Positions 40,220-49,615 are shown, counted from the first letter of the stretch. The stretch is DNA of 64,000 nt from Melissococcus plutonius ATCC 35311 (GCF_000270185.1 NC_015516.1:1779501-1843500); one strand, 5' to 3'. Notes: generated from the letters alone by a model not told the origin. A program made the numbers and translations.

Positions 40220-41083
40220 CTATCTCCATAGGAAATCAATGATTTCCTGATCTATTTTTGGGTTCTCATGAAGTTGACTATGTTGCGTTTGTTTTCCTTT
40301 GTAAACGTGCTGTTTGATAGTTATACCTTGATTTCTTAGCAATGAAAAAACAGCTAAACTACTAGATAAAGGTACCCGGCCATCTGTTAACTCTTTCCGG
40401 CTCAATTGATCAGCTAGTAAATCAACCTGCATTGTTTGAGGATAATTTTCTTTCATAGATATGTAATCTAAATATCTTGGTGATTGTTCATTCGGTCCAT
40501 TCTGTAATAAATTTTTTAGTGATTGTTTGGACTCGATAAATTCATTAAAAGGCGCAGCAATTGCAATAAATTTACCTATCTTTGGTAAATTTTGATCTTT
40601 TCCATAGTTCCCGAGGTAACGTAAAGTACTGACTCCACCCATCGAGTGACCAACAATATTTACTTCCCTAACTTGATCATTTTTTTCTAGGTAAACAAGT
40701 ATTTGATGAATCCACTCAGCTTGATTCCATTCATGACTTTTATTATTAGAAAATAATACCTGAATCATCGGATTATTTTTTTCTTTCCAATTCCCCTGAC
40801 TATGAATACTACCATCATCATCGATAGTTAAAGTTAGCGCCTGTTTTGCAGCACCTGTTTTTTCAATCCGCTGAATCATATGTCCAAAAGAAGATTTTCC
40901 ACCCGCATATCCATGAATAAACAAAGTAGGTATGGATTTTTGTTTATAGAGAGGAGCAGAATGTTCAATTGCTGTAGAATGTTTAGGTAACTTGGCTGTA
41001 TTTTTGTCATATTCATTTTTACTACAACCCACACAACTAATGATAATACATAAAGAAATCAGGAAAACGACTAATTTTCGCAC
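40220..41083 (-). CDS. DUF915-type alpha/beta hydrolase lipoprotein
   Basis: This 287-residue surface protein starts with a lipoprotein signal (MRKLVVFLISLCIIISCVGC, lipobox CVGC). The alpha/beta-hydrolase fold is seen in TLFIHGYAGGKSSF (oxyanion region), the nucleophile elbow GHSMGG and a late His in the HSQLHENP segment. It matches cell-surface DUF915 hydrolases of Listeria and enterococci. The substrate is unknown. Confidence 0.85.
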   Translation of the reverse strand: MRKLVVFLISLCIIISCVGCSKNEYDKNTAKLPKHSTAIEHSAPLYKQKSIPTLFIHGYAGGKSSFGHMIQRIEKTGAAKQALTLTIDDDGSIHSQGNWKEKNNPMIQVLFSNNKSHEWNQAEWIHQILVYLEKNDQVREVNIVGHSMGGVSTLRYLGNYGKDQNLPKIGKFIAIAAPFNEFIESKQSLKNLLQNGPNEQSPRYLDYISMKENYPQTMQVDLLADQLSRKELTDGRVPLSSSLAVFSLLRNQGITIKQHVYKGKQTQHSQLHENPKIDQEIIDFLWR

Positions 41084-41393
41084 AACAATTCATTCTTTCT
41101 ATCTTTTATTTTTTGTTAAATTTAATAATTAGTTATTAAATAACCATTATTATAAAAAGGAACAAATAAAAATATTCAGTAAAATAAATTTTACTGAACT
41201 AAAAACTTGTATAAAATTTTTGAAGATAATCTAAAGTTGCTTATATTCGATTTAAAAATTGCTTCACATTTAAATAACAAAATAAGAAAATTTAGAGTGT
41301 TATCTTAATTCTTTGAAATCAATCAATTCAATCTATAAAAAGGAAGTAAACTTAAAGGTATATAATTTGCTATTAATTTTTTGGCCAACTATT
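41084..41393. other. Intergenic region upstream of the DUF915 gene
   Basis: It contains a terminator at 41175-41198. Otherwise it is AT-rich, with no supported gene. Confidence 0.5.
41175..41198 (-). terminator. Intrinsic terminator downstream of the SdaAB-like gene
   Basis: TTCAGTAAAA (41175-41184) pairs with TTTTACTGAA (41189-41198) around a 4-nt loop. On the minus strand it is followed by TATTTTTATTTG. It is about 195 bp past the stop. Confidence 0.75.
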
Positions 41394-42086
41394 TTAATCA
41401 AAAGATAGCACCTGTTTAACAAATGTTAGCGCCCGAATTTTTTCTATTTGTTGTTTATCCAATTCGTTTGTTTTAACGATCATAATCGCTTGTTTATCAT
41501 CGATCAAATGACTTAATGGTAATTCTTTTTTATTTATTTTTTTCCCAGTTAACAATTTTTGTAATTGATTTGTTTCATTAATTTCACCTTGATAAATAAT
41601 TGATGTAGTAGCATGTTCTAGAGGAAGTGTCAATTCTATTCCTTGTTTTTGTTTTGAAATAACCAATTGAACATTTTCAATTTCTCCCAATTTACCTTTA
41701 ATTGTTAAATTTTGATCCATTTTACTAATTTTCAACCATGAATTATTAGTTGTAGTAAGTGTATGATCTTCCTTATGCTTATCCTTTTGGATAAATAATA
41801 CTTCTACTCCCTTTTCATAAGCAGCCTTCAAAGTATTATCTATCCCGGAATCATTTAAATCGATTGCCAATATACCACCAATTAGAGCAAAATTTCTACT
41901 TGTTGTCTGGTAGGTAATATTAGCCATAGATTCATATAAATACACATCAATTGTATCTGGTTGACTAGCTAAAATTGCACGTGCAATTTTACCAATTTGA
42001 ATAAATTTGGCGGTATTTGGATTACTTTTAATACCAGTTCCTGGACTAATAACATCAAATACACTATGATAATTTTCATCTTTCAT
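41394..42086 (-). CDS. Orphan L-serine dehydratase beta-chain-like protein, motif degenerate
   Basis: This 230-residue protein resembles SdaAB, the beta chain of iron-sulfur L-serine dehydratase. The shared features are YHSVFDVI at the start, IGKIARAIL, the FALIGGILAIDLND block, and a C-terminal ACT-like domain (about 155-230, AIMIVKTNELDKQQIEKIRAL). The family's signature GPSSSHTAGA is replaced by KSNPNTAKF at residues 20-28. No alpha chain (sdaAA) is adjacent. It may be a regulatory relic or an enzyme losing function. The ATG at 42086 has GGAG 7 bp upstream; an upstream in-frame extension to 42116 is less likely. Confidence 0.7.
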   Translation of the reverse strand: MKDENYHSVFDVISPGTGIKSNPNTAKFIQIGKIARAILASQPDTIDVYLYESMANITYQTTSRNFALIGGILAIDLNDSGIDNTLKAAYEKGVEVLFIQKDKHKEDHTLTTTNNSWLKISKMDQNLTIKGKLGEIENVQLVISKQKQGIELTLPLEHATTSIIYQGEINETNQLQKLLTGKKINKKELPLSHLIDDKQAIMIVKTNELDKQQIEKIRALTFVKQVLSFD

Positions 42087-42116
42087 AATCATTCTCCATT
42101 TTAGTTTATTTAACAA

Positions 42117-42532
42117 GCAACGATAACCGTAGAAATTTCAAAGCAACTAAAAAGCAGAAATTTTTTATCTACTAGCAAGTAAATTAAACCAGACTATTCA
42201 TTTTACTTGCAGTCTTTTGACATTATAAATAAAGCAGCAAATTGTCTATAATTAAATATTTTTACAAAATAAATTAAACGGTATATTCTTTCTAAGTTTA
42301 CAGGTTATTCATACTATATAAATATTTACTATTCTTTTCTTCTATTTAAAAATAGCATTCTTTTATTCAATTAACCTGTTATTGTGCTATTGATAAAAGC
42401 TTATCTCATTAAAAGTAAGATAAACATTTAAAATAATATAAAAAATATAAAGGAGCAACTAATTGAGTAATGACAAAATTGTAAGCATGCATTTCTTTTA
42501 ATGAAGCCTGATTTAATTACTGATTGTTAATG
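42117..42532. other. Intergenic region between nusG and the SdaAB-like gene
   Basis: AT-rich, with no supported gene. On the plus strand AAAGGAG is followed by a TTG at 42464 opening only 12 codons, probably chance or a relic. Confidence 0.5.
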
Positions 42533-43078
42533 CTAATCAATTTCATCTATTTGTTCAAAGTCTAGCTCAGTGCTTGTTTCTCGACCAAACATATTAATAT
42601 TAACTTTTAGTTTTTGTTTTTCTTCTTCTACTTCAGTTACTTCTCCTTCTAATCCAGAAAAAGCTCCCTCAATAATCTGAACCATATCACCAACAGCTAC
42701 CTTTAAATCACTTTGATGTGTACTCATACCGATCGAACGTAAAATATGATTAATTTCTTCGGTTAAAAGTGGTGCCGGTTTACTTCCTGCTCCATGAGAA
42801 CCAACAAATCCTGTTACACCTGGTGTATTACGAACAATATACCAAGAATCATCTGTCATAACCATTTCAATTAAAACATATCCAGGAAATGTTTTGTGAA
42901 TTGTTTCCTTTTCTTTACCATTTTTAATTTCTTTTTCGGTTTCTTCAGGAACAACTACTCGAAAAATATAGTCATCCATCCCCATACTTTGTGCACGTGA
43001 TTCAATATTTGCTTTTACCTTATTTTCATATCCAGAATAAGTATGTAATACATACCAATTTTTTTCAAAAGTTTCCAT
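42533..43078 (-). CDS. nusG: Transcription termination/antitermination protein NusG
   Basis: This 181-residue protein has the N-terminal NGN domain (WYVLHTYSGYENKVKANIE, then FPGYVLIEM and VRNTPGVTGFVG) and the C-terminal KOW motif (GDMVQIIEGAFSGLEGEV). It follows secE in the usual secE-nusG order. Length is normal. Confidence 0.97.
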   Translation of the reverse strand: METFEKNWYVLHTYSGYENKVKANIESRAQSMGMDDYIFRVVVPEETEKEIKNGKEKETIHKTFPGYVLIEMVMTDDSWYIVRNTPGVTGFVGSHGAGSKPAPLLTEEINHILRSIGMSTHQSDLKVAVGDMVQIIEGAFSGLEGEVTEVEEEKQKLKVNINMFGRETSTELDFEQIDEID

Positions 43079-43201
43079 ACTATTAATATACTCCCTTAAT
43101 GTTATTTCTGTTTATTCTTCAACAAAATAAAAAACCTCAGATTGCCCGAAGTTTTTCTCTTTGTTATTATATCATTACCATTTATAAATTACCAACAAAA
43201 A

Positions 43202-43372
43202 CTAACCTAGAATCCAACCAAAGACCGTTTGAATTGCTGTGTCCACTACAAAGAAAAATACAGCAAAAATTACAGATGTTTCAATTACAATCAATGTATC
43301 TTTTCGTAATTGTTTTTTTGAAGGCCAGGCAACCTTTTTCATTTCTTGATAAACATTACGTAAGAATTTCAC
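43202..43372 (-). CDS. secE: Preprotein translocase subunit SecE
   Basis: This short 56-residue subunit of the SecYEG channel starts with GTG at 43372 after AGGAGG. The translation is MKFLRNVYQEMKKVAWPS, then KKQLRKDT and a single transmembrane helix (about 28-50). The EMKKVAWPS motif is diagnostic. It lies between rpmG and nusG. Confidence 0.95.
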   Translation of the reverse strand: MKFLRNVYQEMKKVAWPSKKQLRKDTLIVIETSVIFAVFFFVVDTAIQTVFGWILG

Positions 43373-43386
43373 TGTAAATGCCTCCT

Positions 43387-43539
43387 TTATTTTGTCTCTT
43401 TATGTAATGTATGTTTTTGACAATATTTACAGAACTTCTTAATTGTTAGTCGTTCATTACGGTTTCCTTCACTAATTGACTTGGAATAATTTCTGGAGCC
43501 ACAAACAGAACAAGCAAGTGCTGCTTTTTTTACACCCAT
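43387..43539 (-). CDS. rpmG: 50S ribosomal protein L33
   Basis: This 50-residue protein starts [18 protein letters not shown] and has two CXXC pairs (CSVC near 10, CKYC near 37), so it is the zinc-binding L33 form. It ends [13 protein letters not shown] lies upstream, and the stop is 14 bp before the secE start. The rpmG-secE-nusG order is standard in Bacilli. Confidence 0.95.
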   Translation of the reverse strand: MGVKKAALACSVCGSRNYSKSISEGNRNERLTIKKFCKYCQKHTLHKETK

Positions 43540-43685
43540 ATGTTCTTCGACCTCCTTACCAAAGACTTACTAATTAACAGTATCATTAATTTAAAATTAT
43601 GTCAATAAGTCATAGAACAAACTATAGTTTTCAATGAATCTATGATATGATAAAGTTGTTAACAAATCTAATTGGAGGAAAAAAT

Positions 43686-44336
43686 ATGCTAGTAAAGTCT
43701 GTTATTAATAAAAAGAAAGACCTAACAATTGTTAATGAATCTTGTACATTAGAAGAGGCTTTAAAAATTCTTGAAGATTCAGGTTATCGTTGTGTGCCAA
43801 TTTTAGATGAATCAGGTCAAATATTTCGTGGAAATATTTATAAAATGCATATTTATCGTCATAAAGCAAATGGTGGTTCAATGGACTTGCCTGTTACCTA
43901 TTTATTAAAAAATGCAACAAAATTTATTTTTACAAATACGTCCTTTTTTAAAGTTTTCTTTACTATAAAGGAATTACCTTATATTGCCGTTTTAGATGAA
44001 AATAATCATTTTTATGGTATTTTAACTCATAATAAATTGCTTAATCTCTTAGCTCAATCTTGGAATATTGAACAAGGTAGTTATGTTTTAACGATTGCCT
44101 CTCCCGGTACACAAGGGCATCTAGCTACCATTACAAAAATTATTTCTCGCTATAGCGATATTTCCAGATGCATTACTTTGGATAATCAAACCGATGAAGT
44201 TGTAAGAAGAATTTTAATTACTCTACCATCAGAAATAACAGAAGAAACCTGCGCAACGATTGTTGAAAATTTAGAACACAAGAATTTTAAGGTGATCGAA
44301 ATTGAAGATTTAAAAAATAACACAAGTAACTATTAA
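43686..44336 (+). CDS. cbpA: CBS/ACT-domain cyclic-di-AMP-binding protein, CbpA-like
   Basis: This 216-residue protein has two CBS motifs (about 1-140: TLEEALKILEDSGYRCVPILD, and ELPYIAVLDENNHFYGILTHN) and a C-terminal ACT-like domain (about 145-210). The architecture equals CbpA, a c-di-AMP binding protein described in Listeria. The ATG at 43686 has TTGGAGG; the open frame begins earlier at 43647 but lacks a ribosome site. No enzyme is fused to it. Confidence 0.8.
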   Translation: MLVKSVINKKKDLTIVNESCTLEEALKILEDSGYRCVPILDESGQIFRGNIYKMHIYRHKANGGSMDLPVTYLLKNATKFIFTNTSFFKVFFTIKELPYIAVLDENNHFYGILTHNKLLNLLAQSWNIEQGSYVLTIASPGTQGHLATITKIISRYSDISRCITLDNQTDEVVRRILITLPSEITEETCATIVENLEHKNFKVIEIEDLKNNTSNY

Positions 44337-44660
44337 GGTTAATGAATAAAAGAAAAAATAAAATCTAATACACCTGGATATATTATGAGTAGTAACTACT
44401 CATAATATAAATAGATTCAGTTATTTTAAAAAAATTAATCAATAATACTTAATCATAAATAGATTATTTATACCTAGTTTGTGCTTGTAATAAAACTTAT
44501 TCTCTCCTAATTTTTTATTTTTAATAGGATGATTTTATTTAGAATTTATTCTAGTTGTCTAATTATCAATGCTCTCCTAGATTGATTTGTATTAATGGGT
44601 CAATCATTCTATAGTGCTTAATTTGATTAAAATAAATCATTTATTTATCAGAACAAATTA
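44337..44660. other. Intergenic region between convergent cbpA and murB
   Basis: It holds a near-perfect 31-bp palindrome (44379-44409). No gene was recognised. Confidence 0.55.
44379..44409. terminator. 31-bp palindrome between cbpA and murB
   Basis: TATATTATGAGTAGT (44379-44393) is the exact reverse complement of 44395-44409 around one base. No T run follows on the plus strand. It could be a weak bidirectional terminator or a protein-binding site. Confidence 0.5.
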
Positions 44661-45569
44661 TTAATCCTTGGTCTTTTCTCCAATAATTTGAACTTCGGTT
44701 TGCAAAGAAACATCAAATTTTTTCTGAATGACAGACTGAATATGTTCAATTAGTTCTAAATAGTCTGTTGCTGTAGCATTATTAATATTCACAATAAAAC
44801 CAGCATGCTTTTCAGAAATTTGGGCACCTCCCCATTTTAATCCCTGAAGACCTGCTTCCTGAATTAATTTTCCAGTAAAATAGCCGGTTGGTCGCTTAAA
44901 TACACTACCACAAGATGGGTATTCTAGTGGCTGTTTTAATTGACGAAGTTCAGTTAACTCTTCCATTCGTTGCTCTATTTTTTGATGATTTCCTTTTCTT
45001 AGAGCAAATGTTGCTTGCAGAATAATGCCATGTATTTCTTGCATACGACTATGACGATAAGAAAAATTCATCTCTTCCTTTGAAATATTTTTTATACTGC
45101 CATCAGCCATCATAAACCTTGCCGATTCAAAAATATTTTGGATTTCACCATCATAAGCACCTGCATTCATATACACAGCACCACCAATACTACCAGGAAT
45201 TCCACAAGCAAATTCAAAACCTGTCAATTGGTGTTCTAAAGCTGCATAGGTGGCATCAATTAATTTAGCGCCTGCATCTACAATCAGTTTATCATTGTTT
45301 ATATGTATTTCATTCATTTCTGTTAAAATAATAACCATACCACGAATGCCACCATCTCGAACAATCAAATTACTCGCATTGCCTAAGACAGTCCATGACA
45401 AATTTTGTGTGCGGCAATACTTAATGAGTCGTTGTACTTCATCTTGCGTTTTAGGTAATGCCAAAATATCTGCAGGTCCACCTGTTTTTGTAAATGTAAC
45501 ATTCATTAATGGTTCATCAAAAAGTAGGGTAATCCCATTTAATTGCTTGGTTATCTCTTCTTTATTCAT
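44661..45569 (-). CDS. murB: UDP-N-acetylenolpyruvoylglucosamine reductase
   Basis: This 302-residue FAD enzyme makes UDP-MurNAc for peptidoglycan. It has the FAD-binding LGNASNLIVRDGGIRG (about 61-76), GIPGSIGGAVYMNAGAY (about 122-138), the catalytic FSYRHS, the proton-donor serine in SCGSVFKRP, and a C-terminal SEKHAGFIVN. All key residues appear present. A TGC-TAGAAT extended -10 lies about 35 bp upstream. Confidence 0.97.
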   Translation of the reverse strand: MNKEEITKQLNGITLLFDEPLMNVTFTKTGGPADILALPKTQDEVQRLIKYCRTQNLSWTVLGNASNLIVRDGGIRGMVIILTEMNEIHINNDKLIVDAGAKLIDATYAALEHQLTGFEFACGIPGSIGGAVYMNAGAYDGEIQNIFESARFMMADGSIKNISKEEMNFSYRHSRMQEIHGIILQATFALRKGNHQKIEQRMEELTELRQLKQPLEYPSCGSVFKRPTGYFTGKLIQEAGLQGLKWGGAQISEKHAGFIVNINNATATDYLELIEHIQSVIQKKFDVSLQTEVQIIGEKTKD

Positions 45570-45601
45570 AATAGTATCCCTTTCCTTCTAAACATCTTTT
45601 T

Positions 45602-45610
45602 ATTCTAGCA
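45602..45610 (-). promoter_or_regulatory. Extended -10 element for murB
   Basis: The minus strand reads TGC-TAGAAT (45610-45602), about 35 bp before the murB start. Confidence 0.45.
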
Positions 45611-45811
45611 TGGTCGGTAAAAACTTGCTAGTTATATATAGGTAAATTTGGTTTTAATGATTTAAAATTAATTAGCATAAAACAATTGACACATTTTCAA
45701 AATAACGACCTTTTATTGTTTTTATTTCACCAGTATTAATTTTTTATTTCATATTTATCTAAAAAGCATTAAAATAAATTATATTACAGATTTAAAAGGA
45801 GTTTATCTATA

Positions 45812-46576
45812 ATGAAATGTATCTCTTGGAATGTCAATGGTCTTCGTGCAATTGTTAAAAAAAACTTTATATACGTCTTTAATGAATTAGATGCCGACTT
45901 TTTTTGTGTTCAAGAAACTAAATTACAAGATGGGCAAATTGATTTAGAATTACCTGGTTATCATCAATATTGGGATTATGCGATAAAAAAAGGCTATTCT
46001 GGTGTTGCCGTTTTTGCTAAAGAAGCCGCCCAAAAAGTTTATTATGGTCTCAATATGGAAGAACATGATCAGGAAGGGCGTCTACTTACTTTAGAATATC
46101 CAAACTTTTACTTGGTCAATTGCTATACACCAAATTCACAACCGGAATTAAAAAGACTTGCTTATCGTATGACATGGGAAAACGCTTTTCGTGACTATTT
46201 AATTAAATTAAAATCAAAAAAACAAGTGATCCTATGTGGTGATCTGAATGTTGCTCATCAACCAATTGATTTAAAAAATTGGCGAACCAATCAGCACAGT
46301 GCAGGTTTTTCACCTGAAGAAAGAGAAAAAATGACTAAATTACTCGATAATGGTTTTATTGATACCTATCGTTATTTTTATCCAGACAAAGAAGGTGTCT
46401 ATTCTTGGTGGAGTTATCGATTTAATGCCAGAAAGAATAATGCTGGTTGGCGCATTGATTATTTTATTGTTTCAGATAATTTAAAACCCACTTTAAAAGA
46501 AGCGACTATTTATACTGAAATTACAGGCAGTGATCATTGTCCCGTTGGTGTTGAACTTGATTTATCTTACAAATAA
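45812..46576 (+). CDS. exoA: Exodeoxyribonuclease III / AP endonuclease
   Basis: This 254-residue enzyme cuts DNA at abasic sites. Motifs in order: MKCISWNVNGLRA, CVQETKLQD, VNCYTPNS, LCGDLNVAH, YSWWSYR, WRIDYFIVS and GSDHCPV. These are all metal and catalytic residues of the exonuclease III family. The ATG has AAAAGGAG upstream. A terminator follows near 46686-46732. Confidence 0.97.
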   Translation: MKCISWNVNGLRAIVKKNFIYVFNELDADFFCVQETKLQDGQIDLELPGYHQYWDYAIKKGYSGVAVFAKEAAQKVYYGLNMEEHDQEGRLLTLEYPNFYLVNCYTPNSQPELKRLAYRMTWENAFRDYLIKLKSKKQVILCGDLNVAHQPIDLKNWRTNQHSAGFSPEEREKMTKLLDNGFIDTYRYFYPDKEGVYSWWSYRFNARKNNAGWRIDYFIVSDNLKPTLKEATIYTEITGSDHCPVGVELDLSYK

Positions 46577-46901
46577 AATAAATTCTGTTTTTATACAATC
46601 GACTTATAGAAGCAAAGATAATATAATTAATAAAATCAATTGCTTTTATTAATTACTTATACAATAACCTTAATAAAAAATTTTATTTAAAATTAATCAA
46701 TTTTCTACTTGGTTAATTTTAAATTTTTTTTAATTAATGAATGAGTCATAGAAAATAACTATTTATTTATTATAATTATATAGTATTATTAATAATATTA
46801 CATAAAAATTAAAACATCTATAGTTTAAAAATTGATTGATTTTTTATTCTAATCTTATTTTTAGTAGTCACTCATAGATATGATATAAGCGAGGAATCTT
46901 T
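46577..46901. other. Intergenic region between exoA and the DnaQ-like gene
   Basis: It contains the exoA terminator and the AT-rich promoter region of the next gene. Nothing else was seen. Confidence 0.5.
46686..46732 (+). terminator. Intrinsic terminator of exoA
   Basis: A 15-bp stem (46686-46700 with 46709-46723, one wobble) is followed by a T8 run on the plus strand. Confidence 0.78.
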
Positions 46902-47432
46902 ATGAATTTCATAGCAATGGATTTTGAAACAGCTAGTCATGAAAGGCATAGTGCTTGTTCACTGGCTTTAGTAAAGGTCGAAAATAGTCGAATCGTTGAT
47001 GAATATTACACACTCATTCAACCTGAAACTCAATTCTTCTGGAAAAATATTCAAATTCATGGCATTCATCCAGAAGATGTAACCGATGCACCAAAATTTC
47101 CAGAAATTTGGCAAGGAATACAATTATTTTTCCAACTGAATCAATTAATTGTTGCCCACAATGCAGCTTTTGATTGCAATGTATTAGCCAGTTGTTTAAA
47201 TTATTATAAACTTCCACAACCAAATTATTTATCTTTATGTACGGTAAAAACTAGTCGAAAATTTTTTCGAGAATTGCCTAATCATAAGTTAGATACTATT
47301 TGCCGTGCACTCAATATTCCATTAAATCATCATAATGCTTTGGACGATAGTCGAGCCTGTGCTAAAATTTTACTTTATCAAGAGAAAAATTTTGGCATAA
47401 CACCACTAAAACAACTAATTACAATAAAATGA
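46902..47432 (+). CDS. DnaQ-like 3'-5' exonuclease (DEDDh)
   Basis: This 176-residue stand-alone exonuclease shows FIAMDFETAS (DxE of ExoI), QLIVAHNAAFDCNVL (ExoII Asp) and HHNALDDSRACAKIL (ExoIII His/Asp). It resembles the proofreading exonuclease fold of PolC/DnaQ. The role may be DNA repair or RNA trimming. The start has GCGAGGAA upstream. Confidence 0.9.
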   Translation: MNFIAMDFETASHERHSACSLALVKVENSRIVDEYYTLIQPETQFFWKNIQIHGIHPEDVTDAPKFPEIWQGIQLFFQLNQLIVAHNAAFDCNVLASCLNYYKLPQPNYLSLCTVKTSRKFFRELPNHKLDTICRALNIPLNHHNALDDSRACAKILLYQEKNFGITPLKQLITIK

Positions 47433-47480
47433 ATCCTCCAGAAAATAATTGATGGATTTAAAAATGATAAATATGAAAAT

Positions 47481-47522
47481 ATCCTTAGAGATAAGAGTTA
47501 ATTCATCTATATCTCTAAGGAT
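47481..47522. terminator. 13-bp hairpin between convergent genes
   Basis: ATCCTTAGAGATA (47481-47493) pairs exactly with TATCTCTAAGGAT (47510-47522). T runs are weak on both sides, so it may be bidirectional. Confidence 0.65.
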
Positions 47523-47720
47523 TATAAAATTAGGTATTTGTTATTACTGAATAGCTTGATTGTTAAAATTTAATGTAAAAATTCTAACTTTAGTAGTCAA
47601 ACTTCATAAGAGATAATATTTTATAATTGGAAATGCAACTAATCGGCCCAGCTATCTAAACTATTAATAATTAATGGACATAATCATTAATATCTCAAAA
47701 AAATCAATAAATTAATTCTT

Positions 47721-49433
47721 TTAACTACCAGCCAAAACATTCTTCGTTAAAATTTCTACAATTTCTTCCATGTTCTTTGAACCGAAGATAATTTCTTCAT
47801 CATCAATTACCATAGCTGGTACACTCATAATTTTCTTTTCTTGTTTTAATTCTGGGAAAAGAGCTGTATCAATCATCTCAGCTTCAACTTGATGATTGAT
47901 TGAAGCAATCCGTTGACAGATCGCTACAACATCTGGACAGAAATGGCAACTCAAAGAAACAAAAATTTGTATTTTTTTCTTAGGTAACTCTGCAATTTTT
48001 TCTTGTAATTCAATTGGTACAGATTGACCTTCACTACCAATATTATAAACAGCTAGAACAAGTGAATTTACTTCATGACCACTTGGAATTCCACTAAATT
48101 TAATTCCCGTATACTGATTTGCATCATCCAAAATCACTACACATGGCATTTTATCAACATGATAACTTGCTTCTAACTTCTTATCCGTATCCTTGATGAT
48201 AGATTTTAATACAATCTTGTCATTCATGGCAGCAAATTCTGTTAAAAATGCATTTAATTCTAAGGATTTTTCTTCTTTTTCATCTATAAATTGACATAAA
48301 GTAACTTTTTTTGTTAATTTATTAAAAATAGTGCTTAATTGTTTTTGCATTTCTTCCGGGAACCAACTATGTTTACTTGTTGTCTTAACAGATTCAACGT
48401 TTGTTGAATTTGTTGTTTGTTCATTTTCTAATTCTTTTGATCGATTAGCCAAACGTTGTTCCAATCTTTCATTGATAAGCGGTAAGTTTTGACGATTTTT
48501 TTCATTTGTTACATACTTCTGTGCATTTGTTGCAGCAATGGCACCATCTGCTACAGACGTAACAATTTGACGTAATTCTTTAATGCGTAGATCACCTGCT
48601 GCATAAATACCAGCAATATTGGTTTCCATATTTTCATTAGTTGGTATATAACCTCTATCTAAAACAATCTTATCTTCAAATATTTTAGTATTTGGTTGAC
48701 TTCCTGCAAAGACAAACATACCAAACGTACTGTTTTCTGGCGCTTCATAGGTAGTTTCTTCGCCCGTTAGATTATTAATAAAAACTGCTTTTTGCACAAA
48801 ATCTTTTCCTGTAACTTCCTTGACCTCTGTATTATAAACAATTTTAATATTGGGGTGTTGTTTTGCTGCTTCTGCCGTTAATTTTGCACAGGTAAAATCA
48901 GGTTCACGAATAATCATTGTTACTGATTTTCCATAACGAGTAAGATAAACAGCTTCTTCTGCCGCTGCAAAGCCACCACCAATAACAAAAATATCTAGTC
49001 CTTGGAAAAATTCGCCATCACAAGTAGAACAATAAGCAATTCCTCTCCCAACAAATTCTTTTTCACCGGGAAAACCAATCTGACGATGTGAAGCACCTGT
49101 TGCAATAATAACTGCATAAGCCTGATAGGTTTTGTTCATTGATTTGATAATTTTAATTGGTTGATTAAAATCAACATCGATGATTTCATCATTAGTAAAT
49201 TCAACACCAAAGTCTAAGGCCTGCTCATACATATCTTCCATTAACTTTGGCCCAGTAGTTGAACGAATCGCTGGATAATTGACAATTTCTGATGTTGTTA
49301 TTGCCTGTCCACCAATTTTATCTTTTTCGATAATTAGAGTATCTAACATTGCACGGCCCGCATAAATACCAGCAGACAAAGCAGCCGAACCACCACCAAT
49401 TACAATAACATCATAAATTTCTTCTTGACTCAT
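47721..49433 (-). CDS. ahpF: AhpF-like flavin disulfide reductase with C-terminal glutaredoxin-like domains
   Basis: This 570-residue reductase supplies electrons to AhpC, encoded upstream. The N-terminal part (about 1-310) is thioredoxin-reductase-like: FAD loop GGGSAALSAGIYAGRA, redox CSTCDG near residue 137, NAD(P)H loop GGGFAAAEEA. A linker (about 330-365) leads to tandem thioredoxin-fold domains with the redox CHFCPD near residue 497. In classic AhpF the thioredoxin-fold part is N-terminal, so the order here is reversed, as in some Firmicutes homologues. The start has GGAGG. Confidence 0.88.
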   Translation of the reverse strand: MSQEEIYDVIVIGGGSAALSAGIYAGRAMLDTLIIEKDKIGGQAITTSEIVNYPAIRSTTGPKLMEDMYEQALDFGVEFTNDEIIDVDFNQPIKIIKSMNKTYQAYAVIIATGASHRQIGFPGEKEFVGRGIAYCSTCDGEFFQGLDIFVIGGGFAAAEEAVYLTRYGKSVTMIIREPDFTCAKLTAEAAKQHPNIKIVYNTEVKEVTGKDFVQKAVFINNLTGEETTYEAPENSTFGMFVFAGSQPNTKIFEDKIVLDRGYIPTNENMETNIAGIYAAGDLRIKELRQIVTSVADGAIAATNAQKYVTNEKNRQNLPLINERLEQRLANRSKELENEQTTNSTNVESVKTTSKHSWFPEEMQKQLSTIFNKLTKKVTLCQFIDEKEEKSLELNAFLTEFAAMNDKIVLKSIIKDTDKKLEASYHVDKMPCVVILDDANQYTGIKFSGIPSGHEVNSLVLAVYNIGSEGQSVPIELQEKIAELPKKKIQIFVSLSCHFCPDVVAICQRIASINHQVEAEMIDTALFPELKQEKKIMSVPAMVIDDEEIIFGSKNMEEIVEILTKNVLAGS

Positions 49434-49456
49434 TTGTTGTCCCTCCTATATTGAAA

Positions 49457-49489
49457 GAGTGCAGGATTCGAACAAATGATCCTACACTC
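49457..49489 (-). terminator. 11-bp hairpin between ahpC and ahpF
   Basis: GAGTGTAGGAT and ATCCTGCACTC on the minus strand (49489-49479 and 49467-49457; one G-U pair) form a stem directly before the ahpF ribosome site. There is no long U run. It may cut read-through, stabilise ahpC RNA or limit ahpF translation. Confidence 0.5.
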
Positions 49490-49615
49490 AATTTTATTTT
49501 ATTTAATTAACTGACTAAGTATGTTACCTGTCATTGATTCTTATATTATGAATTTTTATTTAAGATTTATTCTTATTTGAGAAATCAATGATGTTCATGT
49601 AAAAATCTCAATGAA

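Noticed and set aside
42464-42502. AAAGGAG plus TTG opening a 12-codon frame
   Set aside because: Too short and without similarity; probably chance in AT-rich sequence or a relic.
43099-43377. A 92-codon plus-strand frame
   Set aside because: It is antisense to secE and its flanks; secE has the diagnostic motif and ribosome site.
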